A stretch of 64,000 nucleotides of DNA. Source: Lysobacter luteus (GTDB lineage: Bacteria > Pseudomonadota > Gammaproteobacteria > Xanthomonadales > Xanthomonadaceae). Below, one piece after another: positions 56,315 to 64,000 of this stretch (its first letter is position 1; each line of letters starts with the position of its first letter). The notes beneath the pieces are model-generated. The model did no database searches and was not told the origin of the DNA. It was given only the letters and a program-made list of their open reading frames with translations. A program made the translations under genes and the position numbers. The DNA lies in contig NZ_OU015430.1 in the NCBI RefSeq assembly GCF_907164845.1, positions 2,036,001 through 2,100,000 of the forward strand, in the 5' to 3' direction.

Positions 56315-56802
56315 TGCCCTACACCCCGATCGTCGCAACCCTTGGCTACGTGCTGTCGCCCGACGGCCGCGAGGTGCTGCTGGTCCACCGCAATGCCCGT
56401 CCCGACGACCAGCACCTGGGCAAGTACAACGGCCTCGGCGGCAAAATCGAGCCCGACGAGGACGTGGTGGCCGGCATGCGCCGGGAGATCCTCGAGGAGG
56501 CCGGCATCACCTGCGAGCAGCTGCGCCTGCGCGGCACCGTCAGCTGGCCGGGGTTCGGCAAGCGGGGCGAGGACTGGCTGGGCTTCGTGTTCCTGGTGAC
56601 GCGTTTCGCCGGCACGCCCTTCACCCACAACCCGGAAGGCACGCTGGAATGGGTGCCGCTGGACCGTCTGCACGAACTGCCGATGTGGGAGGGCGACCGT
56701 AACTTCCTGCCGCTGGTGTTCGACGACGACGAGCGGCAGTTCCACGGGGTCATGCCGTACCGCGAGGGGCGGATGGTCTCGTGGAGCCATTCGCGCGCCT
56801 GA
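56314..56802 (+). CDS. NUDIX hydrolase (MutT-like)
   Basis: 162 residues. Complete NUDIX box at 43-65 (GKIEPDEDVVAGMRREILEE plus AGI). The rest resembles MTH1/MutT-type 8-oxo-dGTP or nucleoside triphosphate hydrolases (NEGTLEWVPLDRL-type region TLEWVPLDRLHELP). Its ATG overlaps the beta-lactamase stop by one base with GGGAGG upstream, so the two are co-transcribed. Substrate uncertain. Confidence 0.9.
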   Translation: MPYTPIVATLGYVLSPDGREVLLVHRNARPDDQHLGKYNGLGGKIEPDEDVVAGMRREILEEAGITCEQLRLRGTVSWPGFGKRGEDWLGFVFLVTRFAGTPFTHNPEGTLEWVPLDRLHELPMWEGDRNFLPLVFDDDERQFHGVMPYREGRMVSWSHSRA

Positions 56803-56860
56803 GGCCGGATGCAACAACGGCGCGGCATAATCGTCCGTTCCACGGTCCCAGGTTGTTTCC

Positions 56861-58570
56861 ATGCCCGCACGCGTCCGCCTTCCCCTGCTGCTCGCCTCCG
56901 CGTTGTCCTCCGCCCTGCTGACCGCCTGCGTCAGCACGCCGCAGCCGCGGGACAGCGCCCCGGGGGCAACTGCAAGCCTGCAGGTCGAGGTCCCCGCCAT
57001 CGAGCGCCCTGCCGGTGAAACCGCCGCCTGGTGGTTCCGCGACGGCGCCGCCCAGGCCGCCAGCCGCGGCGCGATGGCAGGCCGGGCGCGCAACGTGATC
57101 CTGTTCGTCGGCGACGGCATGAGCCTGACCACGGTCGCCGCCGCACGCATCCTCGACGGCCAGCGCAAGGGCCAGCCGGGCGAGGAGAACCGCCTGGGCT
57201 GGGAGGACTTCCCGGCCACCGCGCTGAGCAAGACCTACAACACCGACCAGCAGACCCCCGACTCGGCCGGCACCATGAGCGCCATGGCCACCGGCGCCAA
57301 GACCCGTGCAGGCGTCATCAGCATCGGCCAGTCGGCGCCGTTCGGCGACTGCGCGGCGTCGCTGGAAGCCCCGCTGGTGACGTTATGGGAGCTGGCGGCC
57401 GCCAGCGGCATGGCGACGGGCGTGGTAACCACCGCGCGCGCCACCCACGCCACCCCCGCAGCGACGTTCAGCCATGCGCCCAACCGCAACTGGGAGAGCG
57501 ACAGCGCGATGCCGGCGGCGGCCAAAGCGGCGGGCTGCGTCGACATCGCCCGGCAGATGATCGAGTCGCCGTACGGCAACGGCCCCGACGTGCTGATGGG
57601 CGGCGGCCGCACCAATTTCTTCCCGTCCGACCAAGCCGACCCGGAATACCCCGACGCCCGCGGCCGCCGCGCCGACGGGCGCGACCTGATCGCCGAATGG
57701 AAGCGTCGCCACCCCGGCGGCACCTATGCGTGGAATGCCGGGCAGCTGGCCGCCGCGCCGGCCGACGGGCCGCTGCTGGGTCTGTTCGAACCCAGCCACA
57801 TGCAGTACGAGCACGACCGCCCCAACGACCCAGCCGGCGAACCTAGCCTGGCCGAGATGACCCGCGCGGCGATCACCCGCCTGGCGACCGACGCGGACGG
57901 GTACGTGCTGCTGGTCGAGGCCGGCCGGATCGACCACGCCCACCACGACGGCAACGCTTTCCGCGCACTGGGCGACACGATCGCGCTGAGCGAGGCGGTC
58001 GACGTCGCGCGCCGGATGACCTCGGCCGACGACACCCTGGTACTGGTCACCGCCGACCATGCGCACACGCTGACGTTCGCCGGCTACCCGACACGTGGCA
58101 ACCCGATCCTGGGCAAGGTCCGCGAGACCAACGCCGACGGCAGCGTCGAAACGTCCACCGACGCGCTGGGCCTGCCGTTCACCACGCTTGGCTACGCCAA
58201 CGGCCCCGGCTACACCGGTGCCAGCGGCAGCCAGCCGGCCGGGCCGAAGTCGTTCCCGCACCGGCCGGGCGAGTACCTCGCCGCAACCGGCCGCCCGGAC
58301 CTGAGCTTGGTCGACACCGGTGGCCCCGATTACCTGCAGGAGGCCACCGTGCCGGGCGGCAGCGAGTCGCATGGCGGCGACGACGTCGGCATCTGGGCAC
58401 GGGGGCCGGGCAGCGCGGCGGTACGCGGCAGCGTCGAGCAGAACACCATCTTCCACTTCATGCTGCAGGCGACGCCACGGCTGCGCGAGGCGATGTGCGC
58501 GGCCGGTCGCTGCAACTCCGATGGCGTGCCGGTGGAACTGCCGGACGCCAGCGCCCTCCACGGGCACTGA
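56861..58570 (+). CDS. Alkaline phosphatase (PhoA-type lipoprotein)
   Basis: 569 residues. Lipobox LLTAC with Cys at 23. Metal and nucleophile motifs: VGDGMSLTT (D85), PDSAGTMSAM with S135 as nucleophile, VTADHAHTLTFAGYPTRGNP, and SESHGGDDVGIWARGPG. Broad-specificity phosphomonoesterase facing the periplasm or cell surface; longer than E. coli PhoA (471). No pho box is obvious. It has no operon partner. Confidence 0.92.
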   Translation: MPARVRLPLLLASALSSALLTACVSTPQPRDSAPGATASLQVEVPAIERPAGETAAWWFRDGAAQAASRGAMAGRARNVILFVGDGMSLTTVAAARILDGQRKGQPGEENRLGWEDFPATALSKTYNTDQQTPDSAGTMSAMATGAKTRAGVISIGQSAPFGDCAASLEAPLVTLWELAAASGMATGVVTTARATHATPAATFSHAPNRNWESDSAMPAAAKAAGCVDIARQMIESPYGNGPDVLMGGGRTNFFPSDQADPEYPDARGRRADGRDLIAEWKRRHPGGTYAWNAGQLAAAPADGPLLGLFEPSHMQYEHDRPNDPAGEPSLAEMTRAAITRLATDADGYVLLVEAGRIDHAHHDGNAFRALGDTIALSEAVDVARRMTSADDTLVLVTADHAHTLTFAGYPTRGNPILGKVRETNADGSVETSTDALGLPFTTLGYANGPGYTGASGSQPAGPKSFPHRPGEYLAATGRPDLSLVDTGGPDYLQEATVPGGSESHGGDDVGIWARGPGSAAVRGSVEQNTIFHFMLQATPRLREAMCAAGRCNSDGVPVELPDASALHGH

Positions 58571-58587
58571 CGGCCATCAGGCGGCGA

Positions 58588-59007
58588 TCAGAACGGCTTG
58601 GCCAGCACCAGCCAGACGATCGCCACCAGCACCAGCACCGGCAATTCGTTGAACCAGCGCATCGACCGGGCCGACGGCAACGGCCGGCCCGCGTCGACGC
58701 CCTTCAGCCAGCGCCCGCTGGCGATGAAGTACGCCAGCACCACCGCCACCAGCAGCAGCTTGGCGTGGAGCCAGCCGCCGGCGATGTCGAAGTGCAGCCA
58801 CAGCACCAGGCCCAGCACCACCGCCAGCGCGAACATCACGTGCCCGAAACGGTACAGCCGACGCCCCATGAGCACGAGCCGCTCGCGCACCGCAGGCGCC
58901 TCACCCGCCTCGGCGATGTTGACCAGGATCCGCGGCAGGTAGAACACCGCCGCCATCCAGGCGATCACGAACACGAGGTGGAAGGTCTTGGTCCAGAGGT
59001 AGGCCAC
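58588..59007 (-). CDS. HemJ/CopD family membrane protein (protoporphyrinogen oxidase-like)
   Basis: 139 residues from GTG 59007 (a longer frame to 59073 would overlap the divergent methyltransferase promoter). Four membrane segments: about 4-25 (LWTKTFHLVFVIAWMAAVFY), 52-75, 78-98 and 117-137. Conserved H and R of HemJ are in KTFHLVF and FYLPRIL. HemJ performs the penultimate heme step in bacteria lacking HemG/HemY; CopD-type copper proteins share the fold. Confidence 0.87.
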   Translation of the reverse strand: MAYLWTKTFHLVFVIAWMAAVFYLPRILVNIAEAGEAPAVRERLVLMGRRLYRFGHVMFALAVVLGLVLWLHFDIAGGWLHAKLLLVAVVLAYFIASGRWLKGVDAGRPLPSARSMRWFNELPVLVLVAIVWLVLAKPF

Positions 59008-59065
59008 GGCGGATCCGGCAGTCGGGCGCGATAGGATCGCATGCCCCGCGCCACTCCCCACCACC

Positions 59066-59674
59066 ATGACCAAACAGTACGACCAGGCCTACTTCGACCG
59101 CTGGTACCGCGACCCGGCCCTGCGCGACACCGCGATCGGCGGCGGCGCGCGACTTGCCCGGAAGGTAGCGCTCGCCGTCGCCAGCGCCGAATACCACCTG
59201 GAGCGGCCAATCCGGACCGTGCTCGATATCGGAGCCGGCGAAGGCGCCTGGCGCGCACCCCTACTTAAACTGCGGCCGAGACTCCAGTACCTGGGCTTCG
59301 ACAGCAGCCACTACGCGGTGGAGCGTTTCGGGGCACGGCGCAACCTGCATTTCGCCCGCTTCGGCGATTTCGAGCACCTGCGTCCCTGCCCGCCGGTCGA
59401 TCTGCTGGTCTGCAGCGACGTCCTGCATTACCTGCCCACGCGCGAGCTGGACCGCGGCCTGCCCGCACTGGCCGAGCTCTGCGGCGGCGTGGCCTTCCTG
59501 GAAACGTTCACCCGTGCCGACGGCATCGATGGCGACGTCGAAGGCTTCCACGCGCGGCCGGCGAAGTTCTACCGCGAGCGGTTCGCAGGCGCCGGCCTGG
59601 CGCCGCTCGGCTCGCACCTGTGGCTGTCGCCCGCGCTCAGGACCGGGGCCGCCGCGTTGGAAGTGCCTGAATAG
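59066..59674 (+). CDS. Class I SAM-dependent methyltransferase
   Basis: 202 residues. AdoMet loop VLDIGAGEGAW (about 52-62), acidic post-loop in FDSSHYAVERF, and motif DLLVCSDVLHYLPTREL near 112-128. The group is often annotated as trans-aconitate- or small-molecule-type methyltransferases; the substrate is unknown. It is divergent from hemJ and followed 93 bases later by the PHB depolymerase. Confidence 0.88.
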   Translation: MTKQYDQAYFDRWYRDPALRDTAIGGGARLARKVALAVASAEYHLERPIRTVLDIGAGEGAWRAPLLKLRPRLQYLGFDSSHYAVERFGARRNLHFARFGDFEHLRPCPPVDLLVCSDVLHYLPTRELDRGLPALAELCGGVAFLETFTRADGIDGDVEGFHARPAKFYRERFAGAGLAPLGSHLWLSPALRTGAAALEVPE

Positions 59675-59766
59675 CCTCCACCGGTACCTGCGCGCCGGTT
59701 CACGTGCGCGCCATCCCGATCGGCTACGCTGCAGCGCAACATATCCGTACCGGGGAATCGGAACGC

Positions 59767-61032
59767 ATGCTGCTTTACCAGATGCACGAGTTCGGCCGCG
59801 CCTGGATGGCGCCGGTGACCTATTGGGCCGAGGCCGGCGCCAAGATGTTCGGCGCCAACGGCGGCTGGCCGTCCACCATCCCCGGTGCCAACCGCTTGGC
59901 GGCCGGCTACGAGCTGCTGTACCGGATCGGCAAGGACTACGAGAAGCCCGAGTTCGGCATCCACCGCATCGAGGTTGACGGCCGCCAGCACCCGGTGATC
60001 GAGCGGGAGGTGCTGCGCAAACCGTTCTGCCGGCTGCTGCGTTTCAAGCGCTATGCCGACGACGCCGGCAACATCACCGAGATGAAGGGCCAGCCGCCGG
60101 TGCTCGTGGTCGCGCCGCTGTCCGGCCACCACGCCACCCTGCTGCGCGACACGGTTCGCACGCTGCTGCGCGACCACAAGGTGTATGTCACCGACTGGGT
60201 CGACGCGCGCATGATCCCCGCCAGCGAGGGGCCGTTCCACCTCGATGACTACGTGCGCTACATCGAGGAGTTCATCCGGACCATCGGTGCCGACGACCTG
60301 CACGTGATCAGCGTCTGCCAGCCGACCGTCCCGGTGCTGGCGGCGGTGTCGCTGATGGCCGCGCGTGGCGAGGCGACCCCGCGCTCGCTGGTGATGATGG
60401 GCGGCCCGATCGACACCCGCGAGAGCCCGACGCAGGTCAACGACCTGGCCGTCGACCGCCCGCTGTGGTGGTTCGAGGCCAACCTGGTCCACCCGGTGCC
60501 GGCCAACTACCCCGGCCACGGCCGCCGTGTCTACCCGGGCTTCCTGCAGCACGGCGGCTTCGTCGCTATGAACCCGGAACGCCACGCGCAGTCGCACTGG
60601 GACTTCTACCAGCACCTGGTCGAAGGCGACTTGGAGGACGCCGCCTCGCACCGTCGCTTCTATGACGAGTACAACGCCGTGCTCGACATGCCGGCCGAGT
60701 ACTACCTGGACACCGTGCGCATCGTGTTCAAGGAGCACCTGCTGCCGCGCGGGCTGTGGGAGGTGGGCGGCGAGCGGGTGGATCCAGCGGCGATCACCGG
60801 TACCGCGCTGCTCACCATCGAGGGTGAGCTGGACGACATCTCCGGCCAGGGCCAGACGCGCGCCGCGCATGCGCTGTGCAGCGGCGTCGACGACGAGCAC
60901 CGCGAGCACATCACCGTCGAGGGTGCCGGCCACTACGGCATCTTCAGCGGTCGGCGCTGGCGCCGGCAGGTGTACCCGCAGGTCCGCGACTTCATCGCCC
61001 GGCAGGCGGCCCGCGACAGCATTACGGCCTGA
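59767..61032 (+). CDS. Polyhydroxyalkanoate depolymerase (intracellular PhaZ-like)
   Basis: 421 residues of the intracellular PHB depolymerase family. N-terminal [20 protein letters not shown]; nucleophile in a lipase-like box [13 protein letters not shown] with Cys; His in [10 protein letters not shown]. Releases hydroxybutyrate from storage granules. ATG 59767 is preferred to a GTG at 59704. No PHB synthase is in the window. Confidence 0.92.
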   Translation: MLLYQMHEFGRAWMAPVTYWAEAGAKMFGANGGWPSTIPGANRLAAGYELLYRIGKDYEKPEFGIHRIEVDGRQHPVIEREVLRKPFCRLLRFKRYADDAGNITEMKGQPPVLVVAPLSGHHATLLRDTVRTLLRDHKVYVTDWVDARMIPASEGPFHLDDYVRYIEEFIRTIGADDLHVISVCQPTVPVLAAVSLMAARGEATPRSLVMMGGPIDTRESPTQVNDLAVDRPLWWFEANLVHPVPANYPGHGRRVYPGFLQHGGFVAMNPERHAQSHWDFYQHLVEGDLEDAASHRRFYDEYNAVLDMPAEYYLDTVRIVFKEHLLPRGLWEVGGERVDPAAITGTALLTIEGELDDISGQGQTRAAHALCSGVDDEHREHITVEGAGHYGIFSGRRWRRQVYPQVRDFIARQAARDSITA

Positions 61033-61113
61033 TCCGCGCCGCCAGGATCGTCCGGTTGGCCGGCGGCGACGGCATCGGCCACAATCGGCCGGTCCCCGTC
61101 CTGGAGCCACACC

Positions 61114-62040
61114 GTGCCGAACCCGCGCCTGCTGTCGACCGCGTTGCTGCTTGCCCTGTTCGCCACCGGTGCCGCCGCGCAGGCGCCCGACTCGGACGAG
61201 GCGGCCAAACCAAAGTCGGCGCAGGAGATCCTCGACGCCTCGCCCGACGCGCACTGGCGCGCGCTGGACCCGGCCAACACGCTCTACATGGAGCTCGACG
61301 CCGGCCGGGTGGTGATCGAACTCGCTCCCCAGTTCGCCCCGCGCCACGTGGGCAACATCCGCACGCTGGCCCGCGAAAGTTTTTGGGATGGGCTGAGCAT
61401 CTACCGCTCGCAGGACAACTTCGTGGTCCAGTTCGGCGACCCGACCGAGGAGGAAGCCGACCGCAAGCCCTTGGGCAGCGCCGAGGCGCACCTGCCGGCC
61501 GAGTTCGAGCGGCCGGCCGCCGGCCTGGGGTTCACCGCGCTGCCCGACGCCGACGGCTGGGCGCCGCAGGTCGGTTTCGTCGACGGATTCCCGGCCGGTC
61601 GGGACCCCGACACCGGCACCGCGTGGATGGCGCACTGCTACGGCACGCTCGGCGCCGGGCGCGACATGGCGGCCGATTCCAGCACCGGTGCCGAGCTGTA
61701 CGTGGTAACCGGACAGTCGCCGCGGCAGCTGGACCGCAACATCACGGTGGTGGGCCGGGTCGTGGACGGCATCGAGTTGCTGTCGGTGATCCCGCGCGGC
61801 CCGGACCCGATGGGCTTCTACGAGGACCCGGCCAAGCGCACGCCGATCAAGGCGATCCGCCTGGCCAGCGAAGTACCGCCGTCCGAACGCAGCCAGCTCG
61901 AGGTACTGCGCACCGACAGCCCGACGTTCGCCGCCGCCACCGAGGCGCGCCGCAACCGCCGCGACGACTGGTACAAGGTCCCGGCCGGCCACATCGACCT
62001 GTGCAACGTGCCGTTGCCGGTGCGCGAGGCCGACGACTGA
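61114..62040 (+). CDS. Periplasmic cyclophilin-type peptidyl-prolyl isomerase
   Basis: 308 residues with a signal peptide (about 1-22, TGAAAQA). A divergent cyclophilin domain (about 55-240) has [40 protein letters not shown], and a central insert. The catalytic Arg may be R89 in [11 protein letters not shown] start at 61114 with GGAG upstream. Such long periplasmic cyclophilins are typical of xanthomonads; the chaperone role in outer-membrane protein folding is inference. Confidence 0.88.
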   Translation: MPNPRLLSTALLLALFATGAAAQAPDSDEAAKPKSAQEILDASPDAHWRALDPANTLYMELDAGRVVIELAPQFAPRHVGNIRTLARESFWDGLSIYRSQDNFVVQFGDPTEEEADRKPLGSAEAHLPAEFERPAAGLGFTALPDADGWAPQVGFVDGFPAGRDPDTGTAWMAHCYGTLGAGRDMAADSSTGAELYVVTGQSPRQLDRNITVVGRVVDGIELLSVIPRGPDPMGFYEDPAKRTPIKAIRLASEVPPSERSQLEVLRTDSPTFAAATEARRNRRDDWYKVPAGHIDLCNVPLPVREADD

Positions 62041-62063
62041 CCGGCACGCCCCCGGCGTCCGCC

Positions 62064-62651
62064 TCAGGCGTCGCGCCGCTCGTCCTCGCGGCCCAGCGCC
62101 TCGTGCTGGAAGATGCACATCCGGATGACACTGCGGTAGCGCCCGTCGCTGAAGAACTCGTCGACCAGCACGCCCTCGCGCTGGAAGCCGGCACCCTCGT
62201 AGACCCGGATCGCCGACGCGTTGTCGACATCGACCAGCAGGTACAGCTTGTAGAGGTTGAGCACCCGGAACGCATAGTTGATCGCGCGGCGGGTCGCGGC
62301 CTTGGCGAAGCCCCGCCCCTGGTGCTCGGGCGAGATCATGATCAGGAACTCCGCACGCCGGTGCAGGTGGTCGATCTCGACGAGCTCCACCAGCCCGACC
62401 CGCTCGTGCGCCTGGGTGTCGGCCTGTTCGTGCTCGACGATGAAGCGCCGCTCGGACTGGTCGTGGATGTGCTTGCGGTACAGCTCCTCCAGCTCGACGA
62501 ACGATTCGTACGGCTCTTCGAACCAGTAGCCCATCACGCTGCGATTGTTGTTGAGCACGTGGACGAAATGCAGGTCGCTGCGTTCGAGCGGGCGCAGGGT
62601 CACGTACGGGGTGGGCGTGGGCGGTGGCGGTGGCGGCATCGTCGGGTCCAT
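62064..62651 (-). CDS. speG: Spermidine N1-acetyltransferase
   Basis: 195 residues, GNAT fold, close to E. coli Spe[86 protein letters not shown] and [13 protein letters not shown]. Acetylates spermidine and spermine to limit toxicity. A Pro-rich stretch ([15 protein letters not shown]) precedes the fold. Confidence 0.95.
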   Translation of the reverse strand: MDPTMPPPPPPTPTPYVTLRPLERSDLHFVHVLNNNRSVMGYWFEEPYESFVELEELYRKHIHDQSERRFIVEHEQADTQAHERVGLVELVEIDHLHRRAEFLIMISPEHQGRGFAKAATRRAINYAFRVLNLYKLYLLVDVDNASAIRVYEGAGFQREGVLVDEFFSDGRYRSVIRMCIFQHEALGREDERRDA

Positions 62652-62762
62652 CGCCGCAGCGTAGCCGGGCCACGGTGAAGACGGCCGCCAGCGCCGCCGC
62701 CGTCACGTCCCGTTTCCCGTGCGCTGCCTAGCCTCGTTCCACCCCCCAGCGAGACCACCCAC

Positions 62763-63059
62763 ATGGCCCAGCTACGCATCAGGATCACCGGCAGCGACGA
62801 CGACGCCCGTGCAATTTCCAACCTCCTGACCAGCATCGACGGGATCGAGCACGTCGAGGAGATCTCGGACCTCATGCCGCACATGGACGACCCCGACTCG
62901 AGCTCCGCCGGGCTGCCCGACGACCAGGGTCCGGGCATGCAGTTGCTGGAGATCGAGACGCCCAACCCGTCCACCCACGCCAAGGTGCGCGACGCGGTAC
63001 GGACGCTGGCCGCCAACCTCGACGTGATGGTCGAGTTCGAGAGCGACGAATACGAATGA
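62763..63059 (+). CDS. Small acidic ACT-like protein, unknown function
   Basis: 98 residues. A beta-alpha-beta pattern (RIRITGSDDDARAISNLLTS, then HVEEISDLMP, LEIETPNPSTHAKVRDAV, DVMVEFESDEYE) suggests an ACT-like fold; no catalytic motif. The stop overlaps the DUF72 start by 4 bases, so the two are co-translated. Conserved in the family but unassigned. Confidence 0.8.
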   Translation: MAQLRIRITGSDDDARAISNLLTSIDGIEHVEEISDLMPHMDDPDSSSAGLPDDQGPGMQLLEIETPNPSTHAKVRDAVRTLAANLDVMVEFESDEYE

Positions 63060-63877
63060 GCGAACCCGACGCCGGCGTACCGGCGATCGACGGGATCCGC
63101 GTCGGCGTGGGCGGCTGGACGTTCGAGCCGTGGCGCGACACCTTCTACCCCGATGGCCTGGTGCAGCGGCGGGAGCTCGAGTACGCCAGCCGGCGGTTGA
63201 GCGCGATCGAGATCAACGGCACCTATTACCGCGCCCAGAAGCCCGAGACCTACGCGCGCTGGGCCGCCGAAACACCCGATGGCTTCGTGTTCCCGGTCAA
63301 GGCACCGCGCCGGATCACGCAGTCGAAAGTGCTGGCCGGCACCGCCGGCCAGGTCGGGGACTTCCTCGGCGGCATCACCGCACTCGGCGACCGGCTCGGC
63401 CCGGTCGTCTGGCAATTCGACAGCAACAAGCGACTCGATCGCGACGATGTCGAGGCATTCCTGCAGTTGCTGCCCGACCGCGTCGACGGCCACGCGATGC
63501 GCCATGTGCTGGACGTGCGCGACCCCGGTTTCTTCGACGCCGACCACCTCGCGCTGGCGCGCCGCCACGGCATTGCGACCGTGTTCGCCGATTCCGACGA
63601 ACATCCCTCCTTCGCCGACATCACCGGCGACTTCGTCTACGCGCGGCTCATGCGCTCGCGCGCCGAGCTGGCCACCGGCTACGCGCCGGCGGCGCTGGAC
63701 CGCTGGGCCGAACGCGCGCGCGAATGGGCCGCCGGTGGCGAGCCCGGCGACCTGCCGCGGATCGGCCCTGTCGCGCCGGGCAAGGGCAGGCGCGAAGTTT
63801 TCATCGTGTTCATCGGCGCCGCCAAGGAACGCAACCCGGCCGCCGCGATGGCGCTGATCGACCGCCTGCAGCGCTGA
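63056..63877 (+). CDS. DUF72 family protein (YecE-like)
   Basis: 273 residues. DUF72 TIM-barrel-like signature: IRVGVGGWTFEPWRDTFYP, LSAIEINGTYYRAQKPETYA, GFVFPVKAPRRIT. The catalytic role of the family is unknown. Translationally coupled to the small protein upstream. Confidence 0.93.
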   Translation: MSEPDAGVPAIDGIRVGVGGWTFEPWRDTFYPDGLVQRRELEYASRRLSAIEINGTYYRAQKPETYARWAAETPDGFVFPVKAPRRITQSKVLAGTAGQVGDFLGGITALGDRLGPVVWQFDSNKRLDRDDVEAFLQLLPDRVDGHAMRHVLDVRDPGFFDADHLALARRHGIATVFADSDEHPSFADITGDFVYARLMRSRAELATGYAPAALDRWAERAREWAAGGEPGDLPRIGPVAPGKGRREVFIVFIGAAKERNPAAAMALIDRLQR

Positions 63878-63884
63878 TCCGGTT

Positions 63885-64000
63885 CAGGCCTTCGTTTTCT
63901 GGGTGATCGCGACGCTGCCCAGGATCAGCAGCCCGGCGATGCCCATCGATACCGTCAACGGCTCGTCCAGCAGCCACCACGCCCAGCCGACCGCGAACAG
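63885..64000 (-). CDS. C-terminal end of a probable EamA/DMT transporter (partial)
   Basis: Only about the last 38 residues are in the window. The translation, FAVGWAWWLLDEPLTVSMGI and then AGLLILGSVAITQKTKA, matches the last two membrane helices of EamA-family drug/metabolite transporters (conserved Glu-Pro turn). The gene starts beyond the right edge, so family assignment rests on this short end. Confidence 0.7.

Noticed and set aside
59569-62706. About 1,000-codon minus-strand open frame over the PHB depolymerase and cyclophilin genes
   Set aside because: Antisense to genes with clear family motifs; only its end coincides with the real speG region in another frame.

Overview
The window is a stretch of high-G+C gammaproteobacterial chromosome, most likely from the Xanthomonadaceae/Lysobacteraceae (Lysobacter/Luteimonas-like). 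The evidence is the gene order (miaA-hfq-hflX-hflK-hflC-purA; pyrG-kdsA-eno-ftsB-ispD-ispF-truD; surE-pcm-nlpD with no rpoS behind nlpD), an L1-type subclass B3 metallo-beta-lactamase, a tandem glycine riboswitch ahead of gcvP, and short GTAGGAGCGAC inverted repeats of the kind common in that family. No rRNA, tRNA, CRISPR array or insertion sequence was seen. The genus call is inference.

Layout. 1-4.98 kb: pirin, a VOC-fold protein between two REP-like inverted repeats, then the glycine riboswitch and gcvP. 4.99-6.56 kb: a minus-strand PAAR protein / peptidoglycan amidase / small lipoprotein module that looks like a type VI secretion effector-immunity unit. 6.6-10.1 kb: a small coiled-coil protein, exonuclease III, a TPR lipoprotein and a 100-residue protein. 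10.1-16.6 kb: an accessory island of visibly lower G+C with a type I restriction-modification system (hsdM-hsdS-hsdR) and, upstream on the same strand, a papain/C39-like cysteine peptidase overlapping a small Gly/Ala-rich reading frame. 16.6-19.5 kb: M50 peptidase and a double-PAS histidine kinase.

19.6-33.3 kb is mostly housekeeping: purA, a DUF2065 protein, hflC, hflK, hflX, hfq, miaA, putP, folP, ftsH and rlmE on the minus strand, then yhbY and a Mth938-like protein on the plus strand, and nlpD on the minus strand. A cluster of three DnaA boxes lies between putP and folP. 33.3-43.0 kb holds the minus-strand chains surE-pcm-exoD-like and pyrG-kdsA-eno-ftsB-ispD-ispF-truD, most genes overlapping by a few bases, with an Smr protein and a small lipoprotein between them.

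43.1-64 kb: an acidic exported peptide, parE, an S9 peptidase, N-formylglutamate amidohydrolase, glutathione reductase, a D-amino-acid dehydrogenase, a DUF418 membrane protein, a SlyD-like FKBP, two NlpC/P60 proteins, an acyl-CoA thioesterase, the B3 beta-lactamase coupled to a NUDIX hydrolase, alkaline phosphatase, a HemJ/CopD-like protein, a methyltransferase, a PHB depolymerase, a cyclophilin-type isomerase, speG, a small ACT-like protein, a DUF72 protein and the end of a probable EamA transporter.

Taken together, this is core genome (nucleotide and glycine metabolism, RNA modification, envelope proteolysis, LPS and isoprenoid precursors, cell division) interrupted by two accessory blocks (about 5-6.6 kb and 10.1-16.6 kb) that carry antagonism and defence functions. 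Many starts were shortened from the longest open frame, using ribosome binding sites, four-base overlaps, terminators and family N-termini.
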